Source: Rufibacter immobilis (GTDB lineage Bacteria; Bacteroidota; Bacteroidia; Cytophagales; Hymenobacteraceae). From it: a stretch of DNA of 64,000 bases. The stretch is from NCBI RefSeq assembly GCF_003721565.1, contig NZ_RJJE01000017.1, positions 310,001-374,000 on the forward strand. The letters are read 5' to 3'. This document shows, piece by piece, positions 50,176-58,509 of the stretch (its first letter is position 1; every line of letters begins with the position of its first letter). The position numbers and the translations under genes are program-made. The notes under the pieces were generated by a model that did no database searches, was not told the DNA's origin, and saw nothing but the letters and a program-made list of their open reading frames with translations.

Positions 50176-50859
50176 TCAGGAACAATATATCTGTGTTTTA
50201 GCTGGGGTACTAGAGAGTAGCAATTGGATTGCTTCTGCCGTAAGGGTCAGGTTGGGAAGCAGTTGTTCCAACTTTTCCCTTGGCCAAAATCCGGCCAGAT
50301 AGGCGTTTAAACGGGCAGCAGTGGTAGTTTGGTAGAATCGGGGCAAATTTGGATGAGTTAGTTCCAGTTCCTGGCGCAAGGCATGGTGGCGTTGCAGGTA
50401 CCATTTCTGGTGCCGCGCTTCGGCGAAGTAAAAATGTTGGAAGGGCAGTACCAGCGTGTGTAGGGGCTGGTTGCGTTTCTGTTCCTCCGTGGCAATGCGT
50501 TGCCGGGCTGCGGCTTCCTGTTCCTCAGAATGGCAGAAGATGGCGGAAGTGTACTGCCGCTTCCAGGGGAGTTTGCCGGGGCTATGGTTGGAGAAGAACA
50601 GGTCCAGCAGTTGTTCAAAACTAATAGTTGCCGGATCGGTTACTAACTGTACGGTTTCCAGGTGCTGACCCAGATTCCAATAGGTGGGCGCGTCTGAATC
50701 ACCGCCCGCATACCCCACGGCTGTCTGTAGAACGCCCTCCTGACCGCCAAACAGAGCGTCTGGTTTCCAGAAACAGCCCATGGCCAGGGTCACCAGCTGC
50801 GGACGAACGGCTGAAGTTTCCGTGGAATAAAAGGAGTATTCTGGTTCTGTAAACTGCAT
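50176..50859 (-). CDS. msrA: MsrA-like peptide methionine sulfoxide reductase
   Basis: 227 aa from ATG 50859 (MQFTEPEYSFY); a longer frame reaches 50919 but has no convincing start. LAMGCFWKPDALFGGQEGVLQTAVGYAGG has the catalytic GCFW Cys. The usual YEEVCSGRTGHAEVV region reads YWNLGQHLETVQLV, shorter and diverged though the Glu remains. RQYTSAIFC is conserved. The C-terminal Cys (IYCS) could be a resolving residue. So an atypical MsrA. It reduces methionine-S-sulfoxide. Convergent with the msrB unit. Confidence 0.85.
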   Translation of the reverse strand: MQFTEPEYSFYSTETSAVRPQLVTLAMGCFWKPDALFGGQEGVLQTAVGYAGGDSDAPTYWNLGQHLETVQLVTDPATISFEQLLDLFFSNHSPGKLPWKRQYTSAIFCHSEEQEAAARQRIATEEQKRNQPLHTLVLPFQHFYFAEARHQKWYLQRHHALRQELELTHPNLPRFYQTTTAARLNAYLAGFWPREKLEQLLPNLTLTAEAIQLLLSSTPAKTQIYCS

Positions 50860-50980
50860 ATTGGTATAACGTGAAAAGCAACGGCATCGGCACATTATTT
50901 CCCGTTGCCACGCTAGCAACAGTACCTCAACTTGCCGCCGCCTCTTTTACGTAGAAGAACTCCAGCACTAAGTATTGTAC

Positions 50981-52024
50981 ATGAATACACCTTACCTGTC
51001 TTTAACCATTACCCAGATTATTGAAGAGATTCCGGAGGTGAAGACCTTTGTGTTTGGGGGGGCAGATGCCCAAGCCATCCGGTATCAACCGGGGCAATAC
51101 CTCACGTTGGTAGCCCATGATGCCCACGGCGAAGTGAGAAGGTCTTATTCCATCACGTCTGCCCCCGCGGCCGGAGAACTGCTCTCCATTGGCGTGAAAC
51201 GGATAGAGAACGGCTTCCTTTCCAGACAGCTGATTGACCACGCCCGGGTAGGCGATACGGTGCAGACCATAGGGGCCGCCGGTTTCTTTACCTTACCAGA
51301 AGATCTCTCTGCTTACGGTCAGATCTTTTTCTGGGCGGCGGGCAGTGGCATTACACCTATTTACTCCCTTATCAAAACGCTGTTGCACACCCAGCCCAAT
51401 CTGCCCATGGTGCTGGTATATAGCAACCACTCGCCCCAGACCACCATCTACCGGCAGGAATTGATCCAGTTGGCCATGCAATACCCGGCGCAACTCCAGG
51501 TCAGGTTTATTGACAGCGTGACGCCTAGATTAGCTGAGGCTCGTTTGCACAGGCAGTTGCTGGAAGATTTGGTCCGGCAGTATGCTGTTGTGTCTCCAGA
51601 TGAAATATTATGTTATGTATGCGGCCCCGAGAACTACCGCCGGTTGTGCTTGTATGGGCTTCGGGAGGTAGGGGTGCCCGCTGATAACATCCGGCAGGAA
51701 ACCTTCAGTACCACCAAAGTAGTCTCCAAAATTACGCCGCCAGACACAGCTCCCCATTCGGTGGAAATCCTGTACCAGGGGCAGGTGTACCCGTTGCAGG
51801 TGCAGTATCCAGACACCATTCTGCAAGCCGCCCGAAACGCGGGGCTTATGTTGCCCTACAGCTGTGAGGCGGGCCGCTGCGGGAACTGCGCGGCCACCTG
51901 TCTGGAGGGCAACGTCTGGATGTCTTATAACGAAGTACTCACCGACCGGGACCTAGCCCGCGGCCTGACGCTGACGTGTGTAGGATACCCGGTAGGAGGG
52001 GACGTGAAACTGGAGGTGCGGTAG
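50981..52024 (+). CDS. Flavin reductase/ferredoxin-fusion oxidoreductase (PaaE-like)
   Basis: 347 aa from ATG 50981. FNR-type domains: the FAD segment RRSYSITSAP, the NAD segment FFWAAGSGITPIYSLIKTLL, then YVCGPENYRR. The C-terminal ferredoxin has LPYSCEAGRCGNCAATC and LTCVGYP, four cysteines for a plant-type 2Fe-2S cluster. Passes electrons from NAD(P)H through FAD and 2Fe-2S to an unknown oxygenase or reductase partner. The neighbouring repair cluster makes a reductase role possible; inference. Confidence 0.93.
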   Translation: MNTPYLSLTITQIIEEIPEVKTFVFGGADAQAIRYQPGQYLTLVAHDAHGEVRRSYSITSAPAAGELLSIGVKRIENGFLSRQLIDHARVGDTVQTIGAAGFFTLPEDLSAYGQIFFWAAGSGITPIYSLIKTLLHTQPNLPMVLVYSNHSPQTTIYRQELIQLAMQYPAQLQVRFIDSVTPRLAEARLHRQLLEDLVRQYAVVSPDEILCYVCGPENYRRLCLYGLREVGVPADNIRQETFSTTKVVSKITPPDTAPHSVEILYQGQVYPLQVQYPDTILQAARNAGLMLPYSCEAGRCGNCAATCLEGNVWMSYNEVLTDRDLARGLTLTCVGYPVGGDVKLEVR

Positions 52025-52031
52025 AAACAAT

Positions 52032-52067
52032 CGTTTTGGCCCTGTTTTCAGAAAAACGGCCGCTAAA
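52032..52067. repeat. Resident palindrome, copy 21 (degenerate left arm)
   Basis: GTTTTGGCCCTGTTTTCAG and AAAAACGGCCGCTAAAC. Begins 8 nt past the oxidoreductase stop. Confidence 0.75.
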
Positions 52068-52079
52068 CCCAAACACGAA

Positions 52080-52107
52080 AAAGGCAGCCCTGGTTGAGGC
52101 TGCCTTT
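52080..52107. terminator. Terminator hairpin between convergent genes
   Basis: AAAGGCAGCC and GGCTGCCTTT around an 8-nt loop; the A/T runs on both sides allow function in both directions. Confidence 0.75.
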
Positions 52108-52111
52108 CCTG

Positions 52112-52570
52112 TTACTGCTGAGGATTTGTTTTCTGCGGAGAATCTTTGGAAGTGTTCTCCTTGTCTACGCGCAGGAGCCAGTCCATTGCCGTAGGCACGT
52201 CTTCAAACATCTTGATCTGGAATTGATCACTGATGCGCTGGTGCAACTGGTGGAAAGACATTTTGCCGTAAATGCCCGGGGCCAGCACCTGGGCCATGTA
52301 TTGCAGACCCAGTTCCATCACCTTCGGGGTCCAGAACTGTACAATCCAATCATTGGCGATATCCCAGGGGCCAATTAGTTCTTTGTGGTCGTTCAGCAGC
52401 CGGGGACAAGGCTGCTGTTTCAGCATCTCAATGTAAAAGGTGCCTCCCTCCATCACGGTGTCCAAGCTCTGGATCCCAACCCACTGGGCATGGATATAGC
52501 TATTGTCTGCCGCCCGCTCCGCCACCAGAAACACGTCCCCGTTCGGCTTTTTCAATTCAGCTTTTGTCAT
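52112..52570 (-). CDS. SpoIIAA/STAS-like protein, unknown
   Basis: 152 aa, acidic, soluble. The segment TFYIEMLKQQPCPRLLNDHKELIGPWDIANDWIVQFW and a following LGLQYMAQVLAPGIYGKMSF resemble STAS/SpoIIAA-like Bacteroidota proteins. Such domains bind nucleotides or lipids or act as regulatory partners. Start ATG 52570. Confidence 0.7.
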   Translation of the reverse strand: MTKAELKKPNGDVFLVAERAADNSYIHAQWVGIQSLDTVMEGGTFYIEMLKQQPCPRLLNDHKELIGPWDIANDWIVQFWTPKVMELGLQYMAQVLAPGIYGKMSFHQLHQRISDQFQIKMFEDVPTAMDWLLRVDKENTSKDSPQKTNPQQ

Positions 52571-52664
52571 AAGTTATGAGCATCAGCAGCACCACACTAC
52601 CCGTCTTGCCACTGATGGTACTTTTAGTCTTTTGTCTAAAACTTGTCTGTTTTTATCGTAAAAC

Positions 52665-52706
52665 TAAAAAAAGAGCCCAATGTTATGGCAAAGGGCTCTT
52701 TTTTTT
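52665..52706 (-). terminator. Terminator of the S9 peptidase gene
   Basis: AAAAGAGCCC and GGGCTCTTTT with flanking A and T runs, 15 nt past the peptidase stop. It can act in both directions. Confidence 0.8.
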
Positions 52707-52720
52707 CTGAAATCAGTCTA

Positions 52721-55189
52721 TTATTTCATGGTTTGGGGCTGAGGTTTGTTTTTTACGTATTTCTCCAGCCACTGGTCCATTTCCCAAAGCATGTGCATGA
52801 TAGACTCCTTGGCGCCATAGCCGTGGCTCTCAGCGGGCAGCACCACGTAGCGGGTGGTGGCGCCGTGTCCTTTGAGGGCATTGTAGAACCGCTCACTCTG
52901 GATAGGGAAGGTGCCGGAGTTGTTATCTGCCTCACCGTGGATGAGCAGGATAGGCGTCTTGATCTTGTTGGCGTAGTTGAACGGCGACATCTTGGCGTAC
53001 ACCTCAGGCGCTTGCCAGAACGTCCGTTCCTCGGCCTGGAACCCGAAGGGAGTTAACGTCCGGTTGTACGCGCCACTGCGGGCAATACCCGCAGCAAACA
53101 AGTCTGAGTGCGCCAGCAGGTTCGCGGTCATGAAGGCGCCGTATGAGTGACCGCCCACCCCTACACGGGTTGGATCTGCAATGCCCATCTTGGCAACCTC
53201 GTCAATGGCGGCTTTCGCGCTGGCTACCAATTGCTCTACGTACGTGTCATTGGGTTCAGCATCGCCTTCGCCCACAATCGGAATGTCGGTGCGGTCTAGT
53301 ACGGCGTAGCCTCTGGTTACCCAGAACAGCGGAGAGCCGTAGCTTACGCGGGTAAATTCATACGGTGAGGTTTTCACCTGGCCGGCCGAGGCGGCATCTT
53401 TGAATTCGCGTGGGTAGGCCCACAGAAGCATGGGCAGGCGACCCTGCTCTTTCTTGTAGCCTTTTGGGGTGTAGAGGGTAGCCGTGAGCGTAACGCCGTC
53501 ATTGCGCTTGTAGGTGAGCAACTGTTTCTGCACGCCAATCAACTCTGGTGAGGGGTGTGGGAACTTAGTCACCGCCGTGAGCTTTTTGGAGCCCACCTGG
53601 CGCAGGAAGTAGTTAGGCGGAGTGTTCTCAGACTCGCGGCGGGTAATGAAAACGCCTTTCTCCGCGTCCAGCAAATCAACGGGTCGCTCATAATAGGGAG
53701 CCTCTGACCGCCAGAGAATGTCTGCTTTCTTAGTGGCCAGGTTGAATTTGCTCAGGTACGGCCGGTTGCCCTGCGGCGAGCCACCCTCACTGATCATGTA
53801 AAGGTGCTGGCCAGCTTTATCGGTGAGGAGCACGCTGCGCCCGAACTGGTTTTTGGTCATCACCGGAGATCCTGGATCAGTATAGAGGTCTTCATAGGAA
53901 CGTTCTACCAATACCACCGGTTCAGCGCCCGGCTGGCTGGGTTTAATGCGCAGTTGGCGCTCCTGGCGGGTTTTCCACCAGCGCTCGGTCACCAGCGCCA
54001 GGTCATTGTTCCCCCAGGTGATGCCGCTGTAGCGCAGTTTGGTGCCTACCAACGCCACCGGTTTCTGATTGAAAGGGGCAGCCTGCAAATAGACAATGTC
54101 TCTCACGGGAACGTCTTTCTTGTCATCGCCGCCGTCCTGGGCTTCTACCCAGTACAAGGTGGCGGGTTGGTCTGCGCGCCAGGCAACGTTGCGGGGGCCG
54201 GCGGCCACGGCATTAAACCCAACCGGAATGTTTTCTCCCAGCGGAATGTCAGCGATCTGTTTCACCATTTTGCCCTGGCGGTCCCACACCTCTACGGCGT
54301 AAGGAAACAGGTAAGACGGCACCAGGTAAGAGTACGGCCGGTGAGTGGTAGACACCAGTACATACTGCCCGTCTGGCGATACGTTAAACGACCGGATGAT
54401 GCCCTGCGCACCCACCTTAGTCTGTTGCCCGTCCAAGGTAACCTGTACCAGTTGGCTCGTGAGGTAATAGTCAAAGAGGGCCTCGTCCTGGCGGTTCTTG
54501 AGCAGATCCTGGTAGGTGCGGGAAGGGGCGGTGCGGCCCAGGTTCTCCTGGATCACGGGTCCTACGGGAGTGGTGTTGGTTTTAGGCGCCTCACCGCGCG
54601 CAGTGTTCACCAGTTTCACCAGCAGTGATTTACTGTCCGGGGCCCACCCGAAGGCGTTGCCCCAGGCATCGTTCACGGTGGCCGCCGTGAGTTTGCGGGC
54701 CGAGCGCTCCTGCACGTTCACCACCCACAGCTCAATGCCGTTGTTGATGGTGTTGAGGAAGGCGATCTGCTTTTCATCCGGTGACCAGGTTACATCAGAG
54801 ATCTTGGCATTGGCCGGCAAGCCCTGGATGCTGAATTCCTGGCCACCTTTCACTTTCTTGAACTTCAGGTTGTTGAAGGAAGAACCACGGCTGGTTCCGT
54901 TTACGGCAGGGTTAATGCGCAAGCCACCAATCCGGGCCTCGGGGGCGGCCACTTCCTCAATAGACGGATAGCCGGGACGCTCCATCAGCAGCATCCACTC
55001 GCCTTTGGAGTCAAACGTCACAGAAGGAGTAGCCGGGGCTTCAATGAGATTGGCAATGGATTCAGCGGGACGCTGGTAGGGGAGGTTGAGGTCTTTGGCA
55101 CCCTGTGCCATGACCGCCGGACCAGAAAGGGAAAGGGCCAGCAACCAGACCGCCAGCCTTGAACGGTTGGAAATAACTGATTTATACAT
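52721..55189 (-). CDS. Secreted S9-family prolyl oligopeptidase-like peptidase
   Basis: 822 aa with signal peptide (RLAVWLLALSLSGPAVMAQ). A beta-propeller (about residues 60-570) is followed by an alpha/beta hydrolase with the catalytic Ser in VGVGGHSYGAFMTANLLAH, the Asp in PILLIHGEADNNSGTFP, and the His in VLPAESHGYGA. This is the S9 serine peptidase layout. It acts outside the cytoplasm on short peptides, possibly as a glutamyl endopeptidase-like enzyme; specificity is not known. Confidence 0.93.
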   Translation of the reverse strand: MYKSVISNRSRLAVWLLALSLSGPAVMAQGAKDLNLPYQRPAESIANLIEAPATPSVTFDSKGEWMLLMERPGYPSIEEVAAPEARIGGLRINPAVNGTSRGSSFNNLKFKKVKGGQEFSIQGLPANAKISDVTWSPDEKQIAFLNTINNGIELWVVNVQERSARKLTAATVNDAWGNAFGWAPDSKSLLVKLVNTARGEAPKTNTTPVGPVIQENLGRTAPSRTYQDLLKNRQDEALFDYYLTSQLVQVTLDGQQTKVGAQGIIRSFNVSPDGQYVLVSTTHRPYSYLVPSYLFPYAVEVWDRQGKMVKQIADIPLGENIPVGFNAVAAGPRNVAWRADQPATLYWVEAQDGGDDKKDVPVRDIVYLQAAPFNQKPVALVGTKLRYSGITWGNNDLALVTERWWKTRQERQLRIKPSQPGAEPVVLVERSYEDLYTDPGSPVMTKNQFGRSVLLTDKAGQHLYMISEGGSPQGNRPYLSKFNLATKKADILWRSEAPYYERPVDLLDAEKGVFITRRESENTPPNYFLRQVGSKKLTAVTKFPHPSPELIGVQKQLLTYKRNDGVTLTATLYTPKGYKKEQGRLPMLLWAYPREFKDAASAGQVKTSPYEFTRVSYGSPLFWVTRGYAVLDRTDIPIVGEGDAEPNDTYVEQLVASAKAAIDEVAKMGIADPTRVGVGGHSYGAFMTANLLAHSDLFAAGIARSGAYNRTLTPFGFQAEERTFWQAPEVYAKMSPFNYANKIKTPILLIHGEADNNSGTFPIQSERFYNALKGHGATTRYVVLPAESHGYGAKESIMHMLWEMDQWLEKYVKNKPQPQTMK

Positions 55190-55232
55190 GTTTGCAGGTT
55201 TGGTGAGAGAATAGAGGGGCTAAGATACAAAA

Positions 55233-55296
55233 CTTCCTGTATTTGCGTTTAGGGGCTCTTTTTCCAAAAACGGCCCCTAAACACAAATACAGGAAG
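55233..55296. repeat. Resident palindrome, copy 22 (extended arms)
   Basis: 64 nt. The core is flanked by CTTCCTGTATTTG and CAAATACAGGAAG, exact complements specific to this site. Between the transglutaminase-like gene (3' end) and the S9 gene (5' end). Confidence 0.95.
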
Positions 55297-55333
55297 CCTT
55301 AACCACGGTTACCTGCAACCTTAGAACCAAATG

Positions 55334-56506
55334 TTATTGGCGCTCGGCAATGGCTTGCCGGTAGAACAGCGTGTGCCGCCTGGCGGGCGCAGTGCTGAAA
55401 TACACCTCCAGAAACTTTTCCTGCTTTTCTATCTCCTGTAAACCCTCGGCCACTTTCTGGTGTAGGCTCTGCACCGACAGGAGCAGAGAAGTATTGTCCA
55501 GCGGGTGCAGGCGCTGGAGCAGTTCTCGGGCTTCAGAGAAATATTTTTTATGACCGGTGATCTGCTGCCGTATGTCCTGCTCTCTCTTAGCGGTTTTAAA
55601 CTGATTGTTTTTAAGCCGGATGAACCCATTTAATCCGTCAATGCCTTTATTATAAGCGCTCACGGCAGTGTTGAATAGATCTACCGCCTCATTCTTCCGG
55701 AATACAGCCAGGTTTTTCTTAGACTGGTTCAGTTGCTCCAACACCACTGGCGGGATAACTTTCTGGCTTTCCATTCTCCTGATGGCTCCCACCAATCTTG
55801 CTTTCTCTGCCGCAGACGCATAAGCCTTAAGCGTGTCTTTATAGGCGAAAACAGTTTTCGGCTTTAAGGTGGTTGGCGAGGACGATAAAAACTGCTGATA
55901 GGAAACGGGTTGTTCCAAAAGCTGCCACAGCGGGTCAAAAGGCATGTGCGTCTTGATCATCTCCGCAGGGGAAACCTTGAAGTGGCGGGGATTAAGCTTC
56001 TTTACAAAAACGCCATTCTCCACAAAACCAGCGCCCCAGGTAGGATCAAACAGATACCATTGGCCGTTTACCTGCGCTGCGCACCAGGCGTGGGTCATGG
56101 GTTTGGCCGTGCCTTTGGGCAGGATAAATCCCGTGATCAAGTGAGCCTGAATGTCGGTTTTGGTGCAGAGATCCAGAAAGACTTCGGCGTAGCCTTGGCA
56201 GAGGGCTTTTCGCGTAGCCATTGTCTGCCTGATCAGAGCCTCGCGCTCATAATAGAGGGGGGCGTTGGTGAAGGTTTTTACGTCATAGGCAATGTTGGAG
56301 ACTAGCCAGAAGAAGATGGCGTGTACCTTATCTTCCTCGGTCTCGAGGTGGCTGTTCAGGTAGGTAGCCAAAGCCTGCGTGGTTTTAGTCTGGGCCGAGG
56401 GAATTGCCAACGCAGAAACCACCGGCGTAGCCTTGGCCGGAACGCTCTGCGCCTGTGCCTGCAGAACAAGGGGCAGGAAGAAAAAAAGGAAAAGCAGCCT
56501 GGGCAT
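55334..56506 (-). CDS. Secreted transglutaminase-like protein
   Basis: 390 aa with signal peptide (RLLFLFFFLPLVLQAQAQS). The core has KVHAIFFWLVSNIAYDV, then RKALCQGYAEVFLDLC (Cys), MTHAWCAAQVNGQWYLFDPTWGAG (His, Asp), i.e. a transglutaminase-type Cys-His-Asp triad. The rest is helical and unrecognised. Such proteins are often proteases or peptide ligases in the periplasm. Confidence 0.92.
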   Translation of the reverse strand: MPRLLFLFFFLPLVLQAQAQSVPAKATPVVSALAIPSAQTKTTQALATYLNSHLETEEDKVHAIFFWLVSNIAYDVKTFTNAPLYYEREALIRQTMATRKALCQGYAEVFLDLCTKTDIQAHLITGFILPKGTAKPMTHAWCAAQVNGQWYLFDPTWGAGFVENGVFVKKLNPRHFKVSPAEMIKTHMPFDPLWQLLEQPVSYQQFLSSSPTTLKPKTVFAYKDTLKAYASAAEKARLVGAIRRMESQKVIPPVVLEQLNQSKKNLAVFRKNEAVDLFNTAVSAYNKGIDGLNGFIRLKNNQFKTAKREQDIRQQITGHKKYFSEARELLQRLHPLDNTSLLLSVQSLHQKVAEGLQEIEKQEKFLEVYFSTAPARRHTLFYRQAIAERQ

Positions 56507-56661
56507 GCGGGTCTTTAAATAGGAAGTAGGAACATTACCTCAACAAGAAGCAGATACAGAACGTTTCTGGGTTTCTCTTTAAATATACACAGGATAACAG
56601 GTGCCGGAAAAGATTTGGCTCTATACTTGCAGCCTCTTTTGCAGATGTAACCAATGCGTAT

Positions 56662-56940
56662 ATGAAAAGACAGTTTGCTCCCATACTGCTGATGCTGGTA
56701 CTGCTGGTAAGTGCCGCCAGTTGCTCCAGTTCCAGAACCACTACCAGTACTTCCAGAACTTCATCAGTGAAGCGGGTTTCCTCTGTGCGCAACCTGCCTC
56801 CGGGCCAGGCCAAGAAAATCTACGGTGAGCAGTCGGCCAAGGCTTTTGCCCCCGGGCAGCAGAAGAAACTATACAAGGCAGATGATCATCCCGGCAACGG
56901 GCACAAAGGCCGGAAGAAGGGCAAAGGAAAGAAACACTAA
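56662..56940 (+). CDS. Small lipoprotein, Ser/Thr- and Lys-rich
   Basis: 92 aa. FAPILLMLVLLVSAASC is a lipoprotein signal. Then a Ser/Thr-rich spacer, LPPGQAKKIYGEQSAKAFAPGQQKKLYK (two PGQ.KK motifs), and a basic Gly/Lys tail. I have seen similar LPPGQAKK proteins in Bacteroidota but know no function. Palindrome 23 follows. Confidence 0.75.
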   Translation: MKRQFAPILLMLVLLVSAASCSSSRTTTSTSRTSSVKRVSSVRNLPPGQAKKIYGEQSAKAFAPGQQKKLYKADDHPGNGHKGRKKGKGKKH

Positions 56941-56976
56941 GTACCAGCTTCGGTCCTGAGGCTTGTTATGATTTCC

Positions 56977-57012
56977 GTTTAGGGGCTCTTTTTGGAAAAA
57001 CAGCCCCTAAAC
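56977..57012. repeat. Resident palindrome, copy 23
   Basis: GTTTAGGGGCTCTTTTTGG and AAAAACAGCCCCTAAAC, one mismatch. 3' of 56662. Confidence 0.95.
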
Positions 57013-57131
57013 AGCTGCCCCTTGGTGAGTTTCTGGCGCTGTACAAGCCGTTTCGCCAATAGCAAAAGATAACGGGGTCTAACCCGCTTTGCTCGCTTGC
57101 GTAAACAGGTACAGAACTAAACAGCAAGACT

Positions 57132-57500
57132 ATGGCAACCAAAGACGAAGAGCAACTGGGTTCAAAATCCACGGGCAATATAAACGACGATTACCACCAG
57201 CGGAACGCGCCGGGCAACAGCCCAGACCCATCGGCGAAGCGCAATATTGGCCTGGGGGGCGACACCGAACGCAACGACCAGAAAGACCGCCTGGAGAACC
57301 TGCACATTGGCGGGAACGAGATCACCGGTTACGGCGCTAACGACCCTAACAGCAAGGAATCTGATACTCAAGGGCCCGGTTTTGAGTACGAGGGTAGTTA
57401 TCAGGCCATGGGCGGCAGCGCCGACGGTGTACGCATGCACGACCAGCCGCTGGACAGCAAAGACACCGATGAAGAGGAAACCGATTATAACCGCTTATAA
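57132..57500 (+). CDS. Disordered, acidic hydrophilic protein
   Basis: 122 aa, no hydrophobic segments. Rich in Asn, Asp, Gly and Glu (GANDPNSKESDTQGPGF, DSKDTDEEETDYN). Probably disordered; no family. A strong terminator follows its stop. Confidence 0.68.
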   Translation: MATKDEEQLGSKSTGNINDDYHQRNAPGNSPDPSAKRNIGLGGDTERNDQKDRLENLHIGGNEITGYGANDPNSKESDTQGPGFEYEGSYQAMGGSADGVRMHDQPLDSKDTDEEETDYNRL

Positions 57501-57535
57501 AGAAAGAACCAAGAGAGCGCAAGGTTCTCCGTAAC

Positions 57536-57569
57536 AAAAAGGGTTGCTGTGTGTACAGCAACCCTTTTT
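57536..57569. terminator. Bidirectional terminator
   Basis: AAAAAGGGTTGCTGT and ACAGCAACCCTTTTT around GTGT, a perfect 15-nt-arm hairpin with A and T runs on both sides, between 57132 and the convergent MBL-fold gene. Confidence 0.9.
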
Positions 57570-57590
57570 ATTTTAATAGTCTTAATCATA

Positions 57591-58349
57591 TTACTCAGTG
57601 GGGTACCACTGCCGGAGGCGCACATCTATCTTTTTCTTACCGGCTTCTACCTTGGTTTTGAAAGCGTTCACGTCACTGAGGCCGTTCTGACCCCGGTAAT
57701 GGTAAGGGTACACCACTTTGGGTTTGAAAGCGAGCACGGCAGAGGCGGCCTGGTCAATGTCCATGGTGTAGGGCAGGTTCATGCAGACAAAGGCCACGTC
57801 AATGTTCTTGAGGGCACGCATTTCCGGAATATCTTCAGTGTCTCCGGACAGGTAGAGGTGCTTGTTGCCCAGATTCAGGACATACCCGTTTCCCCGGCCT
57901 TTGGGATGGCGGCTGTCGGCGGTTTCGGGCAGGTTGTACATGGGAATGGCTGTGATTTCAATTTCGTGCTGTTTCGTTTTTGACCCATTGGTGAGCACTA
58001 TTGCCTTGGGTTTCATGGATGGGGGCAGTTGGTCTACCACCGCCTGCGGGGCTACAATGGTGGCGTTGCTTACGGGCAGGGCTTGCAGCGTTTTAAGGTC
58101 CAGGTGATCGCCGTGGATGTCGGTGATCAGGATCAGATCCGGGGTCGACTGATTCGTGTACAGCGCCGCGCCGCCGTAAGGGTCTACCCAAATGGTCTTG
58201 TTGTTCCATTTCAGAACCACAGAACCGTGCGTAATGGGCTGGATGGTTAGATCACCTTTGTCGGTTTTTACTTGGTCTGGGGTGGCTAAAGTCTGTGCCC
58301 CGGCCGCGTACGTGCCCAGGCATAAAAGAAAGAGCAAAAGTTTTTTCAT
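57591..58349 (-). CDS. Secreted MBL-fold metal-dependent hydrolase
   Basis: 252 aa from ATG 58349 with signal peptide (KKLLLFLLCLGTYAAGAQ). THGSVVLKWNNKTIWVDPYGG and LILITDIHGDHLDLKTLQ are the UPF0173-type start, where the usual HxHxDH reads DIHGDH, with the first His replaced by Asp. Then NGYVLNLGNKHLYLSGDTEDIPEM and KVVYPYHYRGQ complete the metal site. Substrate unknown. Confidence 0.88.
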   Translation of the reverse strand: MKKLLLFLLCLGTYAAGAQTLATPDQVKTDKGDLTIQPITHGSVVLKWNNKTIWVDPYGGAALYTNQSTPDLILITDIHGDHLDLKTLQALPVSNATIVAPQAVVDQLPPSMKPKAIVLTNGSKTKQHEIEITAIPMYNLPETADSRHPKGRGNGYVLNLGNKHLYLSGDTEDIPEMRALKNIDVAFVCMNLPYTMDIDQAASAVLAFKPKVVYPYHYRGQNGLSDVNAFKTKVEAGKKKIDVRLRQWYPTE

Positions 58350-58436
58350 AGATGACAATTAGGTTTGGTGCTGATGAAGGTAAGACAAGAAGGCGGAACA
58401 ATTGTTTTACTGAAGGGAGAATTAATGACTAACCCT

Positions 58437-58504
58437 CCGGAGGAAAGTTTGCGTTTAGGGGCCGTTTTTCCAAAAACAGCCCCTAAACGCAAACTTTCCT
58501 CCGG
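58437..58504. repeat. Resident palindrome, copy 24 (longest arms)
   Basis: 68 nt. CCGGAGGAAAGTTTGC flanks the core and its exact complement closes it; only one mismatch. 3' side of GH2. Confidence 0.95.
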
Positions 58505-58509
58505 GTGCG

